Positions 11,279 to 24,700 of a stretch of DNA of 60,949 nucleotides are shown piece by piece (within the stretch, counting starts at the first letter, position 1; each line of letters starts with the position of its first letter). The notes under the pieces were generated by a model that was given only the letters and a program-made list of their open reading frames with translations, had not been told where the DNA came from and did not search any database. The DNA comes from Welwitschia mirabilis (lineage: Eukaryota; Gnetophyta; Gnetopsida; Welwitschiales), in contig JBOZIK010000001.1 of assembly GCA_051453625.1 (NCBI GenBank), positions 161,038,337-161,099,285 of the forward strand, given 5' to 3'. Both the position numbers and the translations under genes were made by a program.

Positions 11279-11911
11279 ACAGATGATTTTGTTTACATTG
11301 TAACTATTTGATTTTATATAATCAAAAATCCTAGCCATTGCCATTTTCACCATGAGATTAGTATTTTTGTTGAGTTTAACAAATTCCATAACATATCTCC
11401 AAATTACTTAAAAAAATTAGGGTGCTATATTTCTGGGTGAGGATTTAAGATATGAATCTAAATTAAAACCTTCTCAAAGATGGATTTATTAAGAATAAAA
11501 AAAGATTATCTTGTTAAAGCTAGACCTCTTCAGCCAAAAAAATAAGGGCCTTCTACCAAAACCTTATTCATATTATCTTCTAAATAAAAAATAAAATGCC
11601 ATTGTCCATCTTGAAGAGGAATTACCTTATATTTTACTGGAAATATTTGATCACATTATAAGCATACTTTTTCTTGAATCGAGCCTCTAATGCTTAAAAT
11701 AGTTCATAGGCATCTTATCATGAACGATGCTATCATTATGTTTAAAGTCAAAATCCAAGTTGGAAAAACTTTGAGAGTTGTTTTTTCTCACCAAAGTTAC
11801 ATAATATTTTTTACTAGAGGATTCTGATATAATTGAAGAGCCAAATGTGCTTCCACTACCTTAGAGACCTCAGATCCACTTGAGCCCACCTTTTAAGTTT
11901 TCAGGGTTCAT
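11279..11911 (-). pseudogene. LINE ORF1, N-terminal part (DUF4283-like)
   Basis: An ATG on the minus strand at 11911 opens MNPENLKGG. The reading continues with VTLVRKNNSQSFSNLDFDF, then VEGPYFFG and a tryptophan-poor relic of the DUF4283 pattern near 11540-11570 (usual form: GPW..GG..L.L..W.P). It then runs to AMARIFDYIK just before the Copia-1 insertion. DUF4283 proteins are the nucleic-acid-binding ORF1 of plant L1 LINEs. Stops and frame changes are present. The order relative to ORF2 fits once Copia-1 is removed. Confidence 0.62.
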
Positions 11912-12270
11912 GATTTATCTATTGAAAGAACTTTTCTCAGGTGTAGAAAAATAGATATGAGGTATAATAATATTATACTATGCACTTTTAGGTTTTCATA
12001 GTAGAATGTACCACCAAGGAGTTAACAAAAGGGTGTGTTAAAGATGTGCCACATTAAAAACTTTTGAAGGTGAGCTCCAAAGATCGCCGATGGAAAAAAC
12101 CTAGCATAAGGTGACTACAAAAGATAGAGAACATACTAGCACATTAAAGATATACTAGAAATGCCTTTTGCACTACTACCATAATAGATCCTATCGCACT
12201 CCCTAAAGTAAAGCCCTAGCTTTGCTATTTTCTCTACTTTGCTTTGCTCCATTGTCCATTAAAAAAAGAT
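11912..12270 (-). other. Putative 5' leader of the LINE
   Basis: Minus-strand sequence upstream of the ORF1 ATG. It is less AT-rich than the DNA to its right and has no long frame. The boundary near 12270 is set by the change to simple AT-rich DNA. Confidence 0.4.
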
Positions 12271-15200
12271 AGGTTTTTTTGTTATTTAGTTAATAATAAT
12301 AATTTATTTATTATTAGTATCCATTTGTGATTTAATGGGTTACTTCAAAACACATTTTATTGGCTTTATTTAAAATTCATGAGACTTTTATAAAATAGAT
12401 TCTTTATTTTATTGAGTTTTCTATGAATAACCAAGGTGATTTTCCCATTTCAAGTTGTATGTATTTGAATAAGGAAAAAAGGATTTCTATTAGCTGTTAA
12501 TGGATCTTCCAGCTTATAAACTATTTATTTGTTTAACTATTACATCTTGATTGATAAAGAAGAATGTTGATTAATTTCATTTTTATCAAAAGGGAAAATG
12601 ACATATATAGAGACTTCACTAGATTTACATGATTTAAATATTTTAAGTTGTTCTAATAATTTAACTATGATATCTAGTTTTCTACCCATATCATACTCAT
12701 CATAAAGTTTATAAATGTTTCTATCCACAGTTATGTTGAATGGTTAAGTTTTCTTAAAGATGTATTTAGCTTTAGATGACCTCTTACAATTTTCAAAAAT
12801 TTCATCTGTGCATTCTAATTTTTCTTAGGGTTTTTCTTATTCTTTAGGTAAACTTTTTTTTAGTTATCATTTTGGTCAGTTGTTATTAATCCCTCATGGA
12901 AAAATCTCATAGTTCTTCATGTTTTAAATCCATGTTAGGGACATTGATTAATAAGTACTTAAAATGTTCAATGTTTTCTATAAAAGTTAATTATCATGTT
13001 GTGTAAAACATAGAATCTTACATCTCAATTCACTTGTTTTGTATGCTATAAAATATCTCTTTTAAAATTGATAATTAAAATCTCTCTTTTATAAATGAAT
13101 TTAACATATATAGTAAATGATAGACATTTAATATATAACTATCATATTTGTTATTTAATTATTCTTTATTAGTTTTATCCTTTAATTTTAAAAATATTAT
13201 AAAAAAGAACCTATTTATGATATTTTATTAATAGGTCATTATGACCTACTCAGACTTTATTAAAACTAAATAGACTAAAGCAATAATTGATATCATTTCT
13301 TTTATTAGTGCTATTGGTATTCTTAGAAATAATAGATTAAAGAAAGAAAGAAATATAAGAAAATAGATAGGTTGATCAATTAACCTTCTAGCCTAGAGAT
13401 AAGTTAGTCTATAATGAATAAGAACTATCCATATAATTCCTACTACCTAATATCTATTAGCAACCCTTTTCTATGAAAAAGTATGTACAACATAATATAC
13501 AACCCTAAGAAATGCTATTTAAGCAAGTTATATCTTAAGGGTATATCATGTAGTTTGACATTAAATCCTTAATATTAATTCAACATTTCATCAATACTCT
13601 ATTATTTTAGATTCAAATTTCCTATAACTATGATGGGGTCATATCTCATTATAAGGTTATAAGACCCTATTATTTCTCTTTGGATATGAGGAAATGATTT
13701 ATCTATAAGACATGTGTCTTATCAATCCTAAATATTTATGCATATTAAATTTGTATTTGATATAGTATTTACATCATTTAGTGATTACATTTTAATCTAT
13801 TACTGGATATTCTCTTTTATTTCATCATTAATATAGTTCTAATTATTGGTTGAGTAATAGTAAATTTTAAATGTTCTTTCATTATTATAATTTACATTCA
13901 TTGCTTTAATGTATGGTTAGGGTTTAAATGCTTTATATGTTAGTGGTATAATATCTTTCAAGCTATCTGAATCTTTCCTTCATTTTATGGTAATACATAT
14001 CTAATATTAATGCTCTTATAAAATTAAAATCTATAATGAATAAGTTCTTTATAAATCTAATTTGTACCTAGCATAATATATTTAACTTAGTTAGGTCTTA
14101 TTGTTGTGAAAATTTAGAGTAAAGAAGAAAAACAAAAATAGAAAGACAATAAATTTAAATGAAATACCGTAATGTAGGGTTAAAAACCATGGAAGTAATG
14201 CAAATCTCTTTTATTAAAGATGAAAGGGTAAGAACATATGCCATGCTCAATAACTAATTAATCTTATTCATGCTTCCACCATGCTCCTATTCCATTTATA
14301 CATGTTTCCTTTTAGGTTTAAAACCCTAACTACTAAAACTTTCTAGATGAATTATTTTTAATTCATCTTATTTTCTCTTTATTTACTAATTTTTTAATTA
14401 TAAAAAGAAGGAAAGTACATATCTTAAATATCGTATCAAATAATAGAAAGAGAATAAATAACATAAAAAGATTTGGCTCTACTTCTAACACTTTATTGGT
14501 AGATTTTATTATGAATAATCATTTCTGATTTCTAGGTAGAGAATATATCATATTATAATATTTAATACTTTTAAAATCCACGTTTATTCAATATATATTT
14601 AAAAATATTTATAAAATATGTTTATAGTCCTAAGAAAGAATGACAATTAACATCAACTATAATATAATACAATGTTCTAGTTTGCTTATTCTAAACTATT
14701 ACCTCTACCTTAGGAGGTAGGATACATCTTCTGAATATTGCAAATTATAATGAAAATTAAATCATATCACTCTTCATGATCTAATTAATAAAGTTTTTAA
14801 GAAATAAAGGCAAGGTTTTCTTTATCTTTTAAATCAAAGTGAAATAATTTCAAGTTAATTACATTATCTTAGTTATCTAATTGTGAAATTATTAACATAA
14901 TGATTTTGATTCATGAATAACTTCATAAGGATCTTTTAAATTAAGGTAGTAAAAATTAGGTAAAATGCTAATAATTATAGGTTTTATTTTAAAAGATTAT
15001 TACGAGACGGCAAGATGATACAAGAAGGAGTAGTTAAACATTTTAGTTTTCATAGACATTTTAATATTTTTATTAAGAAAAATGTGATGGATACAATATC
15101 TATTATCTTTAAACATAATTATACTTATCAATAAGATTCCTATGCAATTTTGATTTTTGTATTATGATGTTGAAGTTTCATCAATTTAAAAAGAAGGTTT

Positions 15201-18200
15201 AGTATAGCATTTTTTAAAATCATTTAAAAGAAGTTTGAGGAAATATCATTTTTCTCTAAATTCTTATGCAGTCATCCATCAGAAGTTCTAATTTAATAAT
15301 ACATAATAGGTAAAGGTCAATAGTAAAAATTTTAGAATAAATTATTAACATAAGTAGGTTAAAGATAATAAAAGAATTAAATTTCAATTTTTATTAACAT
15401 GGAAAGCATAAAAAGGAGAATTGAACTAATGAAATAGATGATGACACTAGTTAGATTTCAGATAAAACATAATGCAAAGTTTTAAAAGTACAAAATATGA
15501 ATTTACCTTATTCTAAATAGGGTATTTAATGAAATAATTTATTAGAATGAAAATATAACATAATGATAGTATGAATTAAGCTATTAATAGTAAATGAAGA
15601 GCATAAAGAGGTCTCTGATATGATAATAGAAAATTAAAATCCTAGCTATTAGTGATAAAAATAAACATAAAGAAGAGTACTGTCACATAATGAATATATA
15701 TCATATTATAATTTGGTTGGGGATAGATGTTAACAAATTATTATAAGTTTCAATAAAAATATATGCTAACATTAGTATAGGTACAATAAGAAGGAATAGT
15801 AGGTAAAGGTCTTACACTAGACATACTACAATGAAGACTTACTTATATAATCAACTATTGGAGGGATGATAATCATAGGCAAATATAGTAAATGAGCATT
15901 TTTTATCATACAAAAAGTATATTTTTAATAATTCAATTTGGGGATGTTAATTAGACCATCCAACTTCTGTCTCTATAGTACTAAGAAAATAATGTAAGTA
16001 AAATCAATATAAAAATAAAAATATCTTTTCATTATGTCATTGCTAAGATCCCTATTAATCTCTTTGTAGCCCATGATCCAATGGCTTACATAACTAGAGG
16101 AATTCCTTCTATATCTTCCTTTTAGCTAAAATTCTCTAGTAAAAGAGGGAGCTTTTGATTTTATTCTCCAGCATTTGTTATACCACTATGCTATCTTTTG
16201 GGAAAGCTATTTTGACTATGGATAGGCATTTTGTTTTCCAAACTAGAATTATTAAATCTTTCTCTTCTCTATAACTTGACCAAGATATTGCCGTTACACT
16301 TCATTTCTTTAAAAGGATTCACAAAGTAACTTCCAATTTGATTACAAATGTGGAATTTTGATCTATTTGGCCTTTAGAAGAAAATATATTAAAATTTGAA
16401 GTCATCTCTGATAAAATGCTATTTTAATTACTTTATTATGGCTTTTGAGGCTTAAAAGTAGAAGGTAATCTAAAATTATTGGATTTTTTACAACTATGGA
16501 GTTAAAGCTAATCATAGCAGTGGAAGCATGACTAATTAATCTCCAATATTGCTTTAAGATCAATTATTTAGTGTAAATCCTTATTGTTTTGGTGCTAGTA
16601 AGGGCTAGGATTTTAGAGGAGTCATTATGAGTATGGAGGAATTAGAATGTAATTCCATCCTTAAATACTTTTTGTGTAATCCAAATTTCTACAAATTAAT
16701 CACCTCTGGTTCTTTATCTTTCCCTTCTCATAGTGAATTAGGTGACTTCTCTTCATCTTTTAAATTTTCATAAATGCCCTCACTTGCTTAAGACTTCTTG
16801 ATGCTTTCCATAGAATCACTTATAACTAGTGGAACCTCTAGCGCCCACTTGATCTTATGCCCATGATCCAAAATAATAGATGAAATGGTGGAGGCTATAA
16901 GAGTGGAACCAATGGTGTATAATTTCTATACTAGAGTAATCATCTATCTATTGTGATGCATGCTTCTAAAGGTTCCTTATTTAGATATATGATTTATGCC
17001 TCTAAGAACTCAAGGAATCCTTAACATAGCATGTCCCATTCCATATGATTTTGAAGATATCTGGGTTATTACCTTACCTCAACTAGATAGGGTTAAGGAA
17101 AAAAATCCTATGCCTTGAATGATACAAGCTGTATCTGATTCTTTTCCATTTTAGAAGTTAAACTAAAGCCTAAAGAACTAGATTTAGGGTTTGATGGAGA
17201 AGTGAGTTTGACTCATTTTTTGTTTTAGTCATGTTTTTCATTAGCTATAGAGGATGAATAAGACAATAATATGTTATCAAATTAGTCATTATTATATGAG
17301 CAAGGGCTTTGCTTTGGTGCCATAGGTCTATGTCATTTTTATTCAAAGATAACATGGAAAAAGAAATATGTTCCTCTCATTTTTAATGATCTTGAAAAAA
17401 GCCCCTTTTTTACACTCTAAATCTGAGTTAGAACAAATCAACCAATGCTATTAAGGATAGGATTTCCATATCATTTTCATTCTTAAAGTTTAAGCTAGGG
17501 TTTTACTAAATTAACATGCACTAATTATGTAGGTATTACAATTTACTTACTTTATTTTAGCTGGAAAAATATGTGAGAAGCTCTCTAAGTATGACGCAGA
17601 AGTTAATTCTTTGGGCTATCATTAGGATCTATGCACTTAATTTATTAGTATGTGTAGAGTTAGGTTGTGCTTCATACATTATATAATTGTTTTATTAATG
17701 ATGTTTTTGTTGGTTTTGATTTTTTTCCTTTTGTGTTTTACATTCAAAATACATTTTCTGATCGATATTGCAAATAGTTTTGTATTTAATGCAGAGTTTG
17801 ATAGACTTTTATTTTCAGTCTTTCTGCAATAGCTAGCCATTACTTTTTTTTATTGTGTGACTCAACTCCCTCTCTACAATTTTTGTTATCATTAATCATT
17901 GTGAAAGATATTATTTTAAATTTCTAGCTGGAGCATTTTCTATTTACTTTTATCTATTTTAAGGTGCATATGCAACATGTTGATCATTCAATTTTAATGT
18001 TGATAGTATGTTAATAGATAATCAAGTGTGTAACAGAATTTTTATGGGTAAAACTCCCCTTAAATACAAAGTAAAGTTAGTTATAAGAAGGTGCAGTGGT
18101 TTTGGTCATTCTGCATAATATGACTTTTATAGAAAATAACCATCTCTTTAATCTTTGAAAATTGTTCAAGCATCTTTATATCTTTAGGTATGCCTGTATT

Positions 18201-18740
18201 GCTGATGATATTGTAATCAAGGATTTTCTTTATGATATGGAAGCATTATAAAATTTTTATTTACCTCCAGTAGAGTCATAGTAGCTTTATGCTAAGTAAG
18301 ACAAGATCAATTATTTTGTCTTGTCTTAAATACCTAAGAAATAAGATTATAATTGATAGTATCATGGATGTAGATCAGAATCCTGGGCCTCTATAAGGGC
18401 TTTTAGACAAAGGTCTTCAAATTAAGAGATTCGAGTAGGGAAACACATCCTACACTTGGAAAGTCCCTCCTTATCTTACTGTAAGCATTTCTGTTAAAAT
18501 AAATTTCCCCTTTTTTTGCTTTATTCATTTTTGAACATGATATATAAATAATAAAAGATATTGAAAGTACTCTAGATTTCATACTAAATTCATGTGTCTA
18601 TAATGGATTTCCTCTGATAGTATTTAGAAATTATAATTTACTAAGATAAAATTCACTTCCTCCATAATACTAGTAAAATAGAGAGTAGAAGATATATGAG
18701 ATAGTTAATACAAATAGACTATAATCACAGAGTAAAATAT
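12271..18740. other. AT-rich stretch without recognisable genes
   Basis: Both strands carry stops throughout and I found no family motif that I trust. A 62-codon minus frame (12540-12728) has no recognised relative. A perfect 8-base inverted repeat around one base (TAGGTCAT-T-ATGACCTA, 13232-13248) and a 10-base hairpin (18297-18306 with 18319-18328) stand out but are short. The stretch 16000-17330 has slightly more coding-like composition on the plus strand, but I could not assign it. This may be very old retrotransposon sequence, possibly the interior of the gypsy element that ends at 25020. Confidence 0.5.
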
Positions 18741-19118
18741 CATGACATGTTACCATTTTTGGTGACATATCATCCTTTTTTAAATTTGAAAATGTCTTGA
18801 AGTTAGCTGAAATTTTCGGCTAACATTTTAAAAAAATTGGCAATGTTTTCAAAATTTTCAACTTTTTGCCAACATATTATCAATTTTTTCAAAATGTCTC
18901 ACATAAGTATCATTAAAACCATTTTCTGCATAACAAAATAGTGAACAGTGAGAAAAATTGAAGGGAAAAGTCATAATTTTTCCATGAGAAATCCATTTTT
19001 GCTAGTAGAAAATTGATTGATTACAATCTCATAAAATAACCTTTGCATTTTTTTAAGCAAAAACATTATCGACATTTTAATCTGACATATTACTGGTACA
19101 ATGGTGACATGTCTTTCC
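18741..19118. repeat. Possible foldback or MITE-like element
   Basis: A 15-base sequence near 18744-18758 (GACATGTTACCATTT) is matched in inverted orientation near 19101-19115 at 13 of 15 positions. Between them lies a 23-base near-palindrome (18802-18824, GTTAGC...GCTAAC) and an inverted TTGGCAA/TTGCCAA pair near 18838-18880. The size near 380 bp and nested inverted repeats resemble a short non-autonomous DNA element. No clear target duplication was seen. Confidence 0.35.
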
Positions 19119-22080
19119 AACATGACTTTTTAAGTTCATCAACATTTTAATTTGCTGATATTTTTCTCCTTGACTATAATTATTATAGCTATTCATGAAT
19201 AGACATTGATTATTACATTAGAGTTTTTTTTGGAAAATAGTTAGTTAAAAAATTTATCCATAGGAAATTGGATTTGCTATTTTTTTATCTTATTCAACTT
19301 GAACATTAGCTTGATTTTTAATTGCCAATGCCTGATGGTTATAAAGTTATTTCTTAATGGAAAAGTTTATGACTATCCACCAAGATTTGCTAAATGCAGG
19401 ATATGCCTTGTTAACATAGAAGATGTGCCAATAGTGAAATTTAATGGACTGCCCTCTCATTGTTGAGTTATTTTGATGTTCTAGACACCAAATTATGCAT
19501 TCATAATGTAGTATCTTTCATTTGATTTTAAGATTATTGATTAGATAACCCATAACATTTGCTCTAATTCTTAGAAATCATGACCTTCACCTATTTCTTC
19601 CTCTTCATCTTTACCTACTTGTAATCATAAGAATAAATAGATGTGCATACCATCTCCTCTGTATATAATACAACCCCCTTAGCCTTCCATACTCTCTTTT
19701 TTTATTCCTCATTTCATTTATTCTCTTTTGCTGTGATACACGTTGCTAGTATAAAGCTTCTATTATCTCAATAGCTCTACTTTTTCATGAGAGTAAATTA
19801 GTGTGTTTCATGTTTAAGGACTATTTAAAAAGAAGGATTATTATTTCACCTAAGTCTCTGTCTATGCATCTTGGCTCTAACCATGTTGTAATGCAGATCC
19901 ATGAGATCATAGGATCCTCTAGTTCTTATCATTTATTCATCCAAACTAATTAAGGTAATGGATTTATTTACTCTTATAGCTAGACATTAATCCAAAATTA
20001 TCATAACATATTATGTGCTGATGAAAGTAAGCTTTGAAAGGATGCTTTGACCCCGTCATTTGTTTTTCTATGAGTTTGATTATGTATTACCAGAGTTTAT
20101 AAGATTCCCATTCAAAAATTTGATGTGGTTGTTTAAACATGGTTATTTTTAATGTTCTAGCATCTTATCTAAATAAATATTTGACTTCTATATTTTTCAT
20201 TCTAAGATCTCATCCATTACTACATGTGTTTGGAAATTGAAACTAGTGATTCTTTAATCTTAACACCTCTGAGCATATACTCATATTGGCTAATCATTTA
20301 TGTGACATTAGTTTTACAAATCATAATTTTCTATCCATGATGACCCGTTCTAAGGAAATCATCTCATCTACTCAGTATCATCTATTGTGAGATTTGATTA
20401 GATAAAGTTTTTCTAGTTTGATGATATTTGTTGATAAACTATTACATCATTGATAATGGAATAGTCATATAAGGTGAACGAGGACATGACTATAGAACAA
20501 TAAGTTTGTTTTATATTATAATAATAAAAAAATTAAAATCCTAAACCCAATAAAAGGTTAGAAAGGACTCTTAAGAAATTATTAAAAGTTTCTATGTTGT
20601 TCAAATTATTGCTTAAGAAAAACCTATCTATTAAGTACCTTAAATCTAATTCATCAGCACTTATCACTGCTTATTGGATTTAATGTGACTTGGGATTTAA
20701 TAGCAATTTTTTTTCTGCATTTGCAATTTCATTTTTAGCCATTTTATTTTTTTACTCATAGTTAACATGTATAGCATAAGACTTCTAATCATAGTTTTTG
20801 GGTTTCTCTTATCTAAACATATTTCACTCTCAAGGATTACATGTATTGAATGGAATTAAAAATTTAAATTGCATTACTAGTGACTTAAGGAAATATTTCA
20901 TTACCTTGTTACGCTTGCATACTAGTACAAAATCATATAGATTATAGGTAGGTATTACTTATGCCTTAAATCCCAAATTCCACTTGCATCACATGTTATA
21001 TCTTCTTACCTAGGGTAGAATTATTATTATTTGGCCAAAATAACTAATTCATGGAAATGGATATTTGGATAACATAATTGTGTTTTGCATTTTTAAGGTC
21101 TAAAGCTTCACACCTAAAGAATCTTTATATTCATAAGCTAGAACACCCTTTTAGAAAACCATGCCATGTAACTTCTTATAGTCATCTCTGTTAAATATGT
21201 TGAAATACTTCCATCTTTTTGCATATAAATCTTAATTGCTAATGAACTTTTGAATTCATGTCATCTCTAAATAATTTATCTAGTTTTACATTTCTTAATA
21301 GTTTGATATACAAATCTATCTTACCAATGTCATTGCATGATAACAACATTTTAATAATCTTTTTGATGTAGTAGAAATTTTAAAAAAATATAATAATAAT
21401 AAAAGATCAATTGACTATTTTTTATGTTGATTTTTAATGAGATTTTTAAACAATTTTTAGTATCTTTGTGGGTATTTTTCATCCATTTATCAAGTTTACA
21501 TCTTTGTCCAAATAAACTAGATGCTAATTATAACAAAATAAATGTAAAAAGATGCTTATGGGAGAATTATTTTAGTGATTTTTGTATTTGTAAAAGATTA
21601 ATTTATATTAATTTATAAGATTGATGTGTTAAATTATTAGTAGAGAACGATGCTTTATTTTTGGTTGAGTTTTCATTTTATACAACTTTAAATAATAGCT
21701 TGCAATCTTATGCTTAGTAAGTAAAGTTTTATTACTTATGAAAATAACTTATTTTTAATAATCAAGATAGCATGATTTATGAATTATCACCTAATTTTAT
21801 TTCTAATTCATAGTTCATGAGTGACTTCTTAAACTCAATGGATGACTGCTTTGTGTCTTTTAACCACTCTAGTTTCTAGAAACTTTTCTTTAGTTTTTAG
21901 GTTCTACATGGGGTATATTTTTTTGAAAACCTAGATTTCTATGGTTATATTATCTATTTAATTTCATGATAAATTAAATCATTTCAAATTAGTTGATACT
22001 TGTTTTATTGCTTTTTTTTATTAGATATATATGTCAGTAAGTTTTCTTTACTTATCACACATTTTATGTTTGACTCGTTA
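19119..22080. other. AT-rich stretch, no gene recognised
   Basis: No open frame above 64 codons and no domain motif I trust. A TATA-like GTATATAATAC near 19660 is followed by pyrimidine-rich sequence, as in LTR promoters, but I could find no matching LTR ends. An LDKVFLV...FDDI-like reading near 20395-20435 resembles a gypsy RT active site but lacks the flanking domain. Confidence 0.45.
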
Positions 22081-22495
22081 AGTGCTATATTGAGCATAGT
22101 AATCTTTGAAGTGGAAATTCAATAAGATTATACAAGTAGAAGTGTTAAAGAGGCATTAAAAGAAACACTCAATAAAGGATTATATAGTGGAAGAGACTTA
22201 TAAGCTTAGCTTTAAGAAATTTCTACATACAATCTTTTAAGGTAAACATCACAAATTCGAGTGAGAGATTTTTATGTTATAATTTTAGTGTTGGTCAAAT
22301 CAAGGAGGATGATAAGGTATTTTAGCTTATGAATTTGAATGGTTTCGACCATCTGCAAGTGTATTCAACTATGTTCTTAAAGTTCTTTATAAAAAAAATT
22401 ATGTAGCCTTATTCTAACTACTCATGAAAAATATGCTAGTTCACAATGTTTTACTTAATTAAGTAAGATTTATGACCTTAGAAAATGGAGAATAA
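22081..22495 (+). repeat. Dispersed repeat X, plus copy
   Basis: This stretch matches, in inverted orientation, 49960-50405 inside the 3' LTR of Copia-2. Shared words include TGCTATATTG, TTATACAAGTAGAAGT, GGAAGAGACTTA, AATCAAGGAGG, and TATTCAACTA followed by TTCTTAAAGTTCTTT-like sequence. It lies just before the gypsy purine tract and LTR, so it may be the non-coding 3' interior of that element. I recognise no protein in it. Confidence 0.65.
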
Positions 22496-22575
22496 AATTT
22501 CAAATTCATAGTTCAATGATTAAGAGAATATATAATAGATGTATTGTAGGTCAAGTTTCAAGGATGAAACCTCTT

Positions 22576-22589
22576 AAGGGATGGAGTAA
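22576..22589 (+). other. Gypsy-type polypurine tract
   Basis: AAGGGATGGAGTAA lies directly before TGTCACATTC. The upstream words TTTCAAGGATGAAAC and CTCTTAAGGG resemble the usual chromovirus 3' end (GAGGACGAA... TTTTAAGGGGGG). This supports reading 22590-25020 as a 3' LTR. Confidence 0.6.
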
Positions 22590-23035
22590 TGTCACATTCA
22601 AAATTTTAAGATCCAAAGATTAGCTTAAAAACTAAATTAAAATAATTTTATTATTATAGTATACAAGCTAATGTAGTTATTGCATGAACATTCTAGGAAA
22701 TTTTTGTGCTTAAAATTTATTCATGTTGTATTAACTATGATGTTATTTTATTGTTGTAATCCTTAGTAATTATGATTTTGAATGGTAAAATTTGTGGTAT
22801 TATTAGTGGTGGACTAAATTAATATTATTTTCCCTTATGAAATTATTGCACCTTCATTTATTTTCATGGAAAAATCTTATTATGTGATGGTTATATTAAG
22901 CACCCAATGGCCTAAGAAGGAATGGAATAAGGGTGATTACTTAATATTTACCAACTTTTACCACCTTGACCACCCTCATTAATGAGGTTTTGTCTTCATA
23001 TTCTCATGACCCTTTTTTTCCCACTAAACCTTAGC

Positions 23036-23043
23036 TATAAATA
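23036..23043 (+). promoter_or_regulatory. TATA box of the gypsy LTR
   Basis: TATAAATA followed by a pyrimidine-rich stretch (CTTTTTCTCTTTTTCCCTC) about 450 bp into the LTR, a typical plant LTR core promoter layout. Confidence 0.55.
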
Positions 23044-23820
23044 AGATCCACTTTTTCTCTTTTTCCCTCACTCTTGTTTTTGAATAAGCCGTTGCTATTG
23101 AACCTTGGAGCTTAGACAAGCCTTTGAACCTTTGAGCCTTGAAATCTTTAGGAGTTATTAATATTTGTTTTAATTTGGATATGATTTATGGTTTTTTGAA
23201 TCCTTTCTTATATAGTTTATGATCTTTCATCTTATTTCTTTTATGGTTTTTATGGACTTTATTTCATTCTTGTATGGTTCTTGGTTTTTCTTTTATTTTC
23301 TTGCATTATCCTTGCCTTTTACGTCTTGAACAGTCTTTATATTTGAATGATTTTGATATTTGTATAATTCATGAAAGGTTGATCTTATGTATTAATGAAG
23401 ATTTCATGAACTATTTAGACTATATATGCCTCATGTTAGTGTTTTCTTACATACTTGTATTACACCCCTTTCCATCTTATCTAAGTCTTGTAATGAGTTA
23501 TTGATTAACTTGTTTTGGTTATTAACATTGACTAACGATTTTAAAATAAAGAAAGTAAAATTAGCCAAGCTATCTATCTGTTTGAACCTTAGGGAGAGAT
23601 GCTCTATAAAGGGACTCATAAGGCTATGGGACTGAACTTCTAGGATGAATAGAAAAAGTGTAATCAATTTACCATTTGTCCCTCCTAGATTGTGTGCAAC
23701 TAAATTATCAAAATCTATTATGGATTAATAGTAAAGAAATATTAACTTAAATGGAGCCTTGGTCTTTTCTAGTTTGTTCTTGATATTCCTTTTCAATTGA
23801 GAACCCTTATTATTCCAACT

Positions 23821-24390
23821 CTTATCATGGATCATACTGGAAACTATGATGATTATAATTATCACACCATATTGTTTGTGATGAACAGGTAATTGAGTGG
23901 AGCACAAAAAAGGCTGATTTATCTTACCAAAAGGGCNNNNNNNNNNNNNNNNNNNNNNNNNNNNNNNNNNNNNNNNNNNNNNNNNNNNNNNNNNNNNNNN
24001 NNNNNNNNNNNNNNNNNNNNNNNNNNNNNNNNNNNNTTTGTGCATGACATGTGGCTTTAGAGCGTTTATCCCATTTGAAGGGTTTCTATTAGCCATATAA
24101 ATGAAGCTCTAAATAAATTGGTATTTTTAACACCCTTTTAATAGAGCATACTATTCATTGTAGTTTCTTGGAATTGGATGCTTGTACCTAGATTATTGTA
24201 TCCGATATAAGGTTTTGGTTATTTGATATTCTTGAGGATCTCTTATTGAGCTTAGAAGATCCCTTACCTAAGACCTTGGCATAGATCATACTTGGAACTA
24301 TGAAGGTTCCAGTCCTCATACCATACTGTTTATTTTAAATAGGTGTTTGAGTGGAGCAAAAAAAAATTTGATTTTTATTGCTAAGGAGGG
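23821..24390 (+). repeat. Internal duplication in the gypsy LTR
   Basis: About 115 bases starting at 23821 recur from 24275. Both contain ATCATACT.GGAACTATG-like sequence, then CACACCATA or CATACCATACTG, then GAGTGGAGCA followed by an A run. The spacing is about 450 bases and includes the N gap at 23937-24036. A related module sits in the other gypsy LTR near 35107. Confidence 0.6.
23937..24036. other. Assembly gap (100 N)
   Basis: A run of 100 N inside the gypsy LTR, between the two copies of its internal duplication. The repeat itself may have caused the gap. Confidence 0.98.
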
Positions 24391-24700
24391 CCTTTGAAAA
24401 TGTTGATATTTTTAGCTTATGCATGAAAAATTATTAAAATGAAGTGATTTATTCATTCTTGTAATTTGTATTCTATTATATCTTATGGATTATGATACTT
24501 GTGCTATCTGAAAATAAATAAGTGTTTAATTTCCTGTGTATCTAATATTATGTGAGTTATGTATCTTCTTTACCTTTAAAAGTTACTTAAGAATGTATTT
24601 TTGGCATACATATAAATCCATTTAAGAATTATCCGCTTAAATATTTAACATAAGTATTTGTGAAAGTTAAAGTTTTTAGTTGTGGAATTTAAGACATTTT

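Larger units (their letters stand above)
944..12270 (-). mobile_element. L1-type LINE, interrupted by Copia-1
   Basis: A non-LTR retrotransposon on the minus strand, in the order 5' leader (12270-11912), ORF1 (from 11911), then ORF2 with endonuclease and reverse transcriptase (3192 to about 960). Copia-1 sits inside ORF1, with target duplications at 3747-3751 and 11274-11278. Removing Copia-1 brings the ORF1 halves together in the normal ORF1-ORF2 order. Such elements are copied by target-primed reverse transcription, using the ORF2 endonuclease and RT. The 3' end is lost in the gap at 844-943, so no poly(A) tail or LINE target duplication could be checked. The 5' limit near 12270 is approximate. 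Confidence 0.72.

Noticed and set aside
12540-12728. 62-codon minus frame that might be a pararetrovirus or helical protein
   Set aside because: No further domain, no RT or movement-protein motif nearby, and length within chance for this composition.
13232-13248. Perfect 8-base inverted repeat (TAGGTCAT-T-ATGACCTA)
   Set aside because: Single and isolated, with no neighbouring promoter or gene. Noted but too short to interpret.
16000-17330. Possible LINE ORF1 or gag on the plus strand
   Set aside because: Some coding-like stretches, but no DUF4283 or zinc-knuckle signature could be placed without forcing the frame.
20380-20440. Gypsy RT active-site-like reading (LDKVFLV...FDDI)
   Set aside because: The upstream 40 codons do not match any RT, a frameshift is needed within the motif, and AT-rich DNA gives such strings readily.
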